A stretch of DNA of 17,565 bases, taken from positions 1-17,565 of the forward strand of contig CAZQJS010000065.1 of the NCBI GenBank assembly GCA_964593725.1, in the 5' to 3' direction. Numbering within the stretch: position 1 is the stretch's first letter; each line of letters opens with the position of its first letter. Shown here piece by piece: positions 14,735-17,565 of the stretch. A model generated the notes under the pieces. The model was not told where the DNA came from and ran no database searches. It saw only the letters and a program-made list of their open reading frames with translations. The translations under genes and the position numbers were made by a program. The stretch comes from JAIOSM01 sp964593725. Its GTDB lineage: Bacteria > Desulfobacterota > Desulfobacteria > Desulfobacterales > Desulfobacteraceae.

Positions 14735-15219
14735 TCAGGCTTTGATCGTATTAAACTTAAAAAACTTGTTATTGATAATATAAAATATCTGAAACAGATA
14801 ACAGCAAAAGCCACTGGTATTATGGACTCACATAGCCATGCAGGTACATTTGCAAATGCATTGATATCGTATTCCATCTCCATGAGCAGAAACTTGCAGG
14901 AAAGCCATGTCATGGCACCACATACAAAAGCCGCAAACACCTGAACAATAAACTGAGAAACCTTTTTTGATTTTTCAGGAAGGAACCTGGATATTATATC
15001 GATATTAATATGGTTATTGTCTCTGGTTGCAACCATTGCCCCAAGCAGCCCAACCCAGAGTACAAGTACTCTTATTAAGGCATCCCCCCATAAAATGCCG
15101 GATGAAAAGAAATTTCTCAATACAATCTGGAGAACTGCCATTAAAAGCATGGACAGAAGAACACCAATCAGGATACCGTCTTCTATTCTATTTAAAATAG
15201 TGATTAATCTGATTTTCAT
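14731..15219 (-). CDS. dctQ: TRAP transporter small permease (DctQ)
   Basis: This 162-aa inner-membrane protein has four hydrophobic segments (about 13-35, 45-65, 88-110 and 128-155), the standard DctQ layout. W44-GDALIRVLVLWVGLLGA and the loop HINID (70-74) match the conserved W-x-E/D and H-I-x-x-D elements of the family. It stabilises DctM and contributes to docking of the binding protein. Both ends overlap neighbours by 4 nt (with dctP upstream, dctM downstream). Confidence 0.92.
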   Translation of the reverse strand: MKIRLITILNRIEDGILIGVLLSMLLMAVLQIVLRNFFSSGILWGDALIRVLVLWVGLLGAMVATRDNNHINIDIISRFLPEKSKKVSQFIVQVFAAFVCGAMTWLSCKFLLMEMEYDINAFANVPAWLCESIIPVAFAVICFRYFILSITSFLSLIRSKPE

Positions 15220-16235
15220 TTATTTGCATTGTATTCAGCTAAATGTTTATCAAGGGACTTTGCAGCCTCTCTGCTTATGTAGCCTGCATCAACAAAGGCC
15301 CTGGAAGCAATGGCAGCTTTTACCCGCCATTCCTCCAGAGCTTCTCCGGATGGTGTGATAAATTTAATACCCCGGTTTTTCAGAGCTTTGACAGCTTTGA
15401 TATTATCAATATTATTCTGTTCCTCAATCTCTTTAAACACTTTTGTCATTTCTGCTTTAACAATTTTTCTATCCTGTTCGGAAATCTTAAGAAATGCTCT
15501 TCTACTTATGCCAAGCACAGCATAGAGATAAACAAAGGGCATATTTGTAAGATATTTAACCTGTGTATGCCATTGCAGTATGATAGCACCCACAGGAGAT
15601 GTGGCAACAGTGTTAATAACCCCTGTCTGCAGACTTGGTTTCACATTTACCAATGATAAAGGTATGGGGTTGATTTCAAATGCCTTGACTGCGCTCTTGC
15701 TTGTATCATCATTATCAGGTATCCATATTTTCTGTTTTCGCAGATCAGACACGGTCTCAATGGGAGCAGTTGACATTATATATGCAAAACCTCCTCCTGC
15801 AAGTCCAAAGGTTATAAGCCCCGCCTTTTCAAGCCCTTCAACAATATAAGTGTCTAAATACTTTCTTACATAGTTTACTTCATCAATGGTATTAAATTTC
15901 ATAAGCTGTCCATAGAGCTGGCAGCCTGTAAAAAACCTGGTGAGACTTCCTGCGGGAAATGTACCTCCCTGGAGCTGATTGATACGCATCTTACGCATTA
16001 CATCCTTATCACTTCCCATGACCCCGCCCGGATAAAACTTAAAACGCACACGATTATCTGTTTTTTTTAAAATCTCCTTTGCGCCCTGCCTCATTTTCTC
16101 CATCCACATGGAGCCCTCAGGCGATATAGTAGCAATCTTCAGGGTTGTTGAGTAGGTATTGGAAGCGATGAAAACAAAAAACAGTGTCAATAAAAATCTT
16201 TTGCAGAATAACGGGTAAAAAGGTCTGAATTTCAT
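15216..16235 (-). CDS. dctP: TRAP transporter substrate-binding protein, TatP-like DctP family
   Basis: This 339-aa periplasmic protein has a signal peptide (about 1-29, cleavage near TYS-TTLKIA). It has the DctP fold motifs: LKIATISPEGSMWMEKM (32-48), FKFYPGGVMGSDKDVMRKMR (65-84), QLQGG (87-91), GFAYIMS (149-155) and SLQTGVIN (201-208). In classic TRAP proteins the segment before the domain-crossing strand reads K-I-R, with the Arg clamping a substrate carboxylate. Here it is K-I-W (Trp171) followed by IPDNDD. Together with the upstream TatT lipoprotein this places it near the TPAT group, where a hydrophobic rather than carboxylate ligand has been proposed for T. pallidum TatP. The start is ATG 16235, with GGAG 8 nt upstream. 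It lies 30 nt after tatT and overlaps dctQ by 4 nt. Confidence 0.92.
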   Translation of the reverse strand: MKFRPFYPLFCKRFLLTLFFVFIASNTYSTTLKIATISPEGSMWMEKMRQGAKEILKKTDNRVRFKFYPGGVMGSDKDVMRKMRINQLQGGTFPAGSLTRFFTGCQLYGQLMKFNTIDEVNYVRKYLDTYIVEGLEKAGLITFGLAGGGFAYIMSTAPIETVSDLRKQKIWIPDNDDTSKSAVKAFEINPIPLSLVNVKPSLQTGVINTVATSPVGAIILQWHTQVKYLTNMPFVYLYAVLGISRRAFLKISEQDRKIVKAEMTKVFKEIEEQNNIDNIKAVKALKNRGIKFITPSGEALEEWRVKAAIASRAFVDAGYISREAAKSLDKHLAEYNANK

Positions 16236-16265
16236 AAATTATCTCCAGCGTTATAAAAATATACT

Positions 16266-17138
16266 TTAAAAGTACTCATCCGCACTTTTCAATAATTCTT
16301 CTGCCTGCTTTTGAGCATAGGTATTAATAAGGGTATAACCCGGCACCTCAGGGTTTGAGGTAAGCACCTCCTTAAGTAATCTGTCGTGGAGGTTCCGTTT
16401 AAATAATAATCTTGCATATTGTTTTGCAAGAAGAACCTTTACCATGAGGTTTTTACCATGGCATATCTGAATTGCTTTTTCAAAATAAGCCCGGCCTTTT
16501 TCCGGCTCGCCGCCAAGGGCCGGAGGAAGCAGGGTCGCAAGAGTTCCAAGGTATAAAAATGCCGAGCCCTCTTTATATGTACCATCAAGCTCAACAACAC
16601 GCTCCATTATTATCTCAATGCGTGAGATATCTGCCACAGCATTAAAGTCACCGGAGTTTGCCTTTATCCAGCTTGCCCATGCACTGCCCATGGTAAAGAG
16701 AGCTTGGATGTCGTCTTTATCCATCTTGCTTATAATATCTTTAAATGACTCATGGTCAATGGTTCTTAAGGAGCATGCACTGGAATTTCGTGAACATAAA
16801 GCCCTTACTGCATATTTTAAAGCCTTGTCAGCAATTTTTCCCGCCCTTTTTTTATCTTTCACAAAGGTGTCTGCATAGGCAGTATACAAGAGTGCGGCAG
16901 AGTTAAGCATCTCCTCATTATCCGAATCTTCCTTAACAAAACTGTCAACCATTAAAAGGTATGCAGGGGCACCTGTTTCAACCATATCAAGATCATTGCT
17001 GTTCAATATAGTTGAAGAAAGGTCGTCCATCATACCGGAAAGGGCAGACGAGACAATCATGGAGCAGCTGCTTAAAAACAATAAACTTGAAACAATTAAT
17101 AGGAATACCAGACTTCTCAACAGATTAAAACGGTGCAT
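16266..17138 (-). CDS. tatT: TatT-family TRAP-associated TPR lipoprotein
   Basis: The product (290 aa) has a lipoprotein signal peptide with lipobox LSSC (acylated Cys25), followed by an all-helical TPR-like protein. Recognisable TatT elements are DMVETGAPAYLLMVDSFV (51-68), the LLYTAYADTFV-KRA helix pair (83-99), and the C-terminal GSAFLYLGTLATLLPPALGG (191-210), then EKGRAYFEKAIQI and a KNLMVKVLLAKQYARLLFKR helix (229-248). In T. pallidum, TatT (Tp0956) is a trimeric TPR lipoprotein that binds the TatP binding protein and is thought to help capture ligand. The same partner genes follow here in order. Four Cys besides the lipid Cys are present. The start is ATG 17138 with weak GAG spacing; candidate promoter upstream. 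The family call is by remembered motifs, strongly supported by context. Confidence 0.88.
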   Translation of the reverse strand: MHRFNLLRSLVFLLIVSSLLFLSSCSMIVSSALSGMMDDLSSTILNSNDLDMVETGAPAYLLMVDSFVKEDSDNEEMLNSAALLYTAYADTFVKDKKRAGKIADKALKYAVRALCSRNSSACSLRTIDHESFKDIISKMDKDDIQALFTMGSAWASWIKANSGDFNAVADISRIEIIMERVVELDGTYKEGSAFLYLGTLATLLPPALGGEPEKGRAYFEKAIQICHGKNLMVKVLLAKQYARLLFKRNLHDRLLKEVLTSNPEVPGYTLINTYAQKQAEELLKSADEYF

Positions 17139-17212
17139 AACACTCTATTTTCCCTATCCTGTACAAATCTCTTAAAGTTACAACAGGTCAATCAATGAAT
17201 ATATATTTTATT

Positions 17213-17221
17213 AGTATATCA
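17213..17221 (-). promoter_or_regulatory. candidate extended -10 promoter for the tatT-dctPQM operon
   Basis: The minus strand reads TGATATACT, an extended -10 (TG-n-TATACT, 5/6 to consensus), about 75 nt before the tatT ATG. The -35 region is only a T-rich run, which extended -10 promoters tolerate. It lies directly after the probable terminator of the upstream CPBP gene, the expected place for a new operon start. No regulator site could be identified. Confidence 0.4.
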
Positions 17222-17231
17222 GGTTAAACGT

Positions 17232-17267
17232 AAAAAAAAAGGATTTTATTCAATTTTTAAACATCCT
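17232..17267 (-). terminator. AT-rich intrinsic terminator after the CPBP protease gene
   Basis: On the minus strand AGGAT (17267-17263), a bulged G and TTTA form a stem with TAAA and ATCCT, with a loop of about nine nt. The stem is followed by a run of nine T (17240-17232), one of which pairs in the stem. It starts 27 nt after the CPBP stop. The stem is AT-rich and so weak, but the T-tract is long and the position is right. Confidence 0.5.
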
Positions 17268-17293
17268 GCATAGTAATTATAAAAGCGATACTT

Positions 17294-17565
17294 TCAAAAA
17301 ATGCCTGCTCTATTCTGTATAATCATTGAAAGCAGCAGGAGTGTGATATTACCTGACATATGTATAACAATCGGTGTTACAATACTTTTTGAATATTCAA
17401 AAGAGAGTGCAAATACAATCCCGCCGATAATCTGAGTAATGGGAAGAGTATTATTTTCAAAATGCAGGGATGCAAAAATTGTTGTACTTAATAATAGTGC
17501 CGGAACAAAACCATATCGCCTCAGATATCTATATATCAAACCTCTGAAAAACAACTCTTCTGCTA
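17294..17565 (-). CDS. CPBP family intramembrane metalloprotease, C-terminal part (start outside window)
   Basis: The frame is open to the window edge, so the N-terminal part and start lie beyond base 17565; an internal TTG (17554) is not the start. The visible 90 residues carry the CPBP (CAAX protease and bacteriocin-processing, Abi) signatures. The first is the EExxxR motif in AEELFFRG, the glutamate pair being encoded at 17560-17555. The second is the FxxxH motif in FASLHFEN. The third is an H-x-x-x-N in IVIHMSGN, towards the end. Several hydrophobic helices separate them. These glutamic-type/metal-linked membrane proteases have varied roles, including peptide maturation and self-immunity; no role is assigned here. 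It is followed by a probable terminator, so it is likely not part of the transporter operon. Confidence 0.85.
   Translation of the reverse strand, partial: AEELFFRGLIYRYLRRYGFVPALLLSTTIFASLHFENNTLPITQIIGGIVFALSFEYSKSIVTPIVIHMSGNITLLLLSMIIQNRAGIF

Overview
This AT-rich window is packed with genes that all point the same way (minus strand). The dense bacterial operons, two lipoproteins with clear lipoboxes, Sec signal peptides, a periplasmic-binding-protein TRAP transporter and the gene order coaBC - UDG-like - xerC - hslV - hslU - arg genes suggest a Gram-negative, probably anaerobic Desulfobacterota (Desulfobacterales-like) chromosome. That assignment is an inference from gene content and remembered gene order, not from a search.

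Three blocks can be read in the direction of transcription (high to low coordinates). Block 1 (17565-13454): the C-terminal end of a CPBP-family membrane protease cut by the window edge, a probable terminator, then a four-gene TRAP transporter operon: tatT-like lipoprotein, dctP-type binding protein, dctQ and dctM. The last three are joined by 4-nt start/stop overlaps. The TatT partner marks it as a TPAT (TPR-protein-associated TRAP) system, best known from Treponema pallidum. The binding protein has Trp where TRAP proteins usually have the carboxylate-clamping Arg.

Block 2 (13375-134): a long collinear run, probably one or a few overlapping transcription units. It starts with a secreted DUF4124/coiled-coil protein, then coaBC (CoA synthesis), a decayed family-4 uracil-DNA glycosylase homologue, xerC (chromosome dimer resolution), hslV and hslU (ATP-dependent protease), argB, argD, argF, argG, argH (most of arginine synthesis; argC and argJ/argA are not here), a small Fn3-like lipoprotein with an LptM-like N-terminus, folK (folate), a TalC-type transaldolase and pgsA (phosphatidylglycerol synthesis). 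Several junctions overlap or touch (hslU/argB, argD/argF, lipoprotein/folK, folK/talC), suggesting translational coupling. Non-ATG starts are frequent: talC, argF, xerC and the UDG-like gene use TTG and argG uses GTG.

Block 3 (97-1): a tRNA-Gly(GCC) gene, cut by the left edge, behind a very strong sigma70-type promoter that lies inside a long inverted repeat. No CRISPR array, insertion sequence, prophage or riboswitch is visible, and no stretch over 300 bases lacks a gene. Most of the window is conserved housekeeping. The points most worth following up are the TPAT transporter, the degenerate UDG homologue, the dyad over the tRNA promoter, and the unknown lipoprotein and coiled-coil protein.
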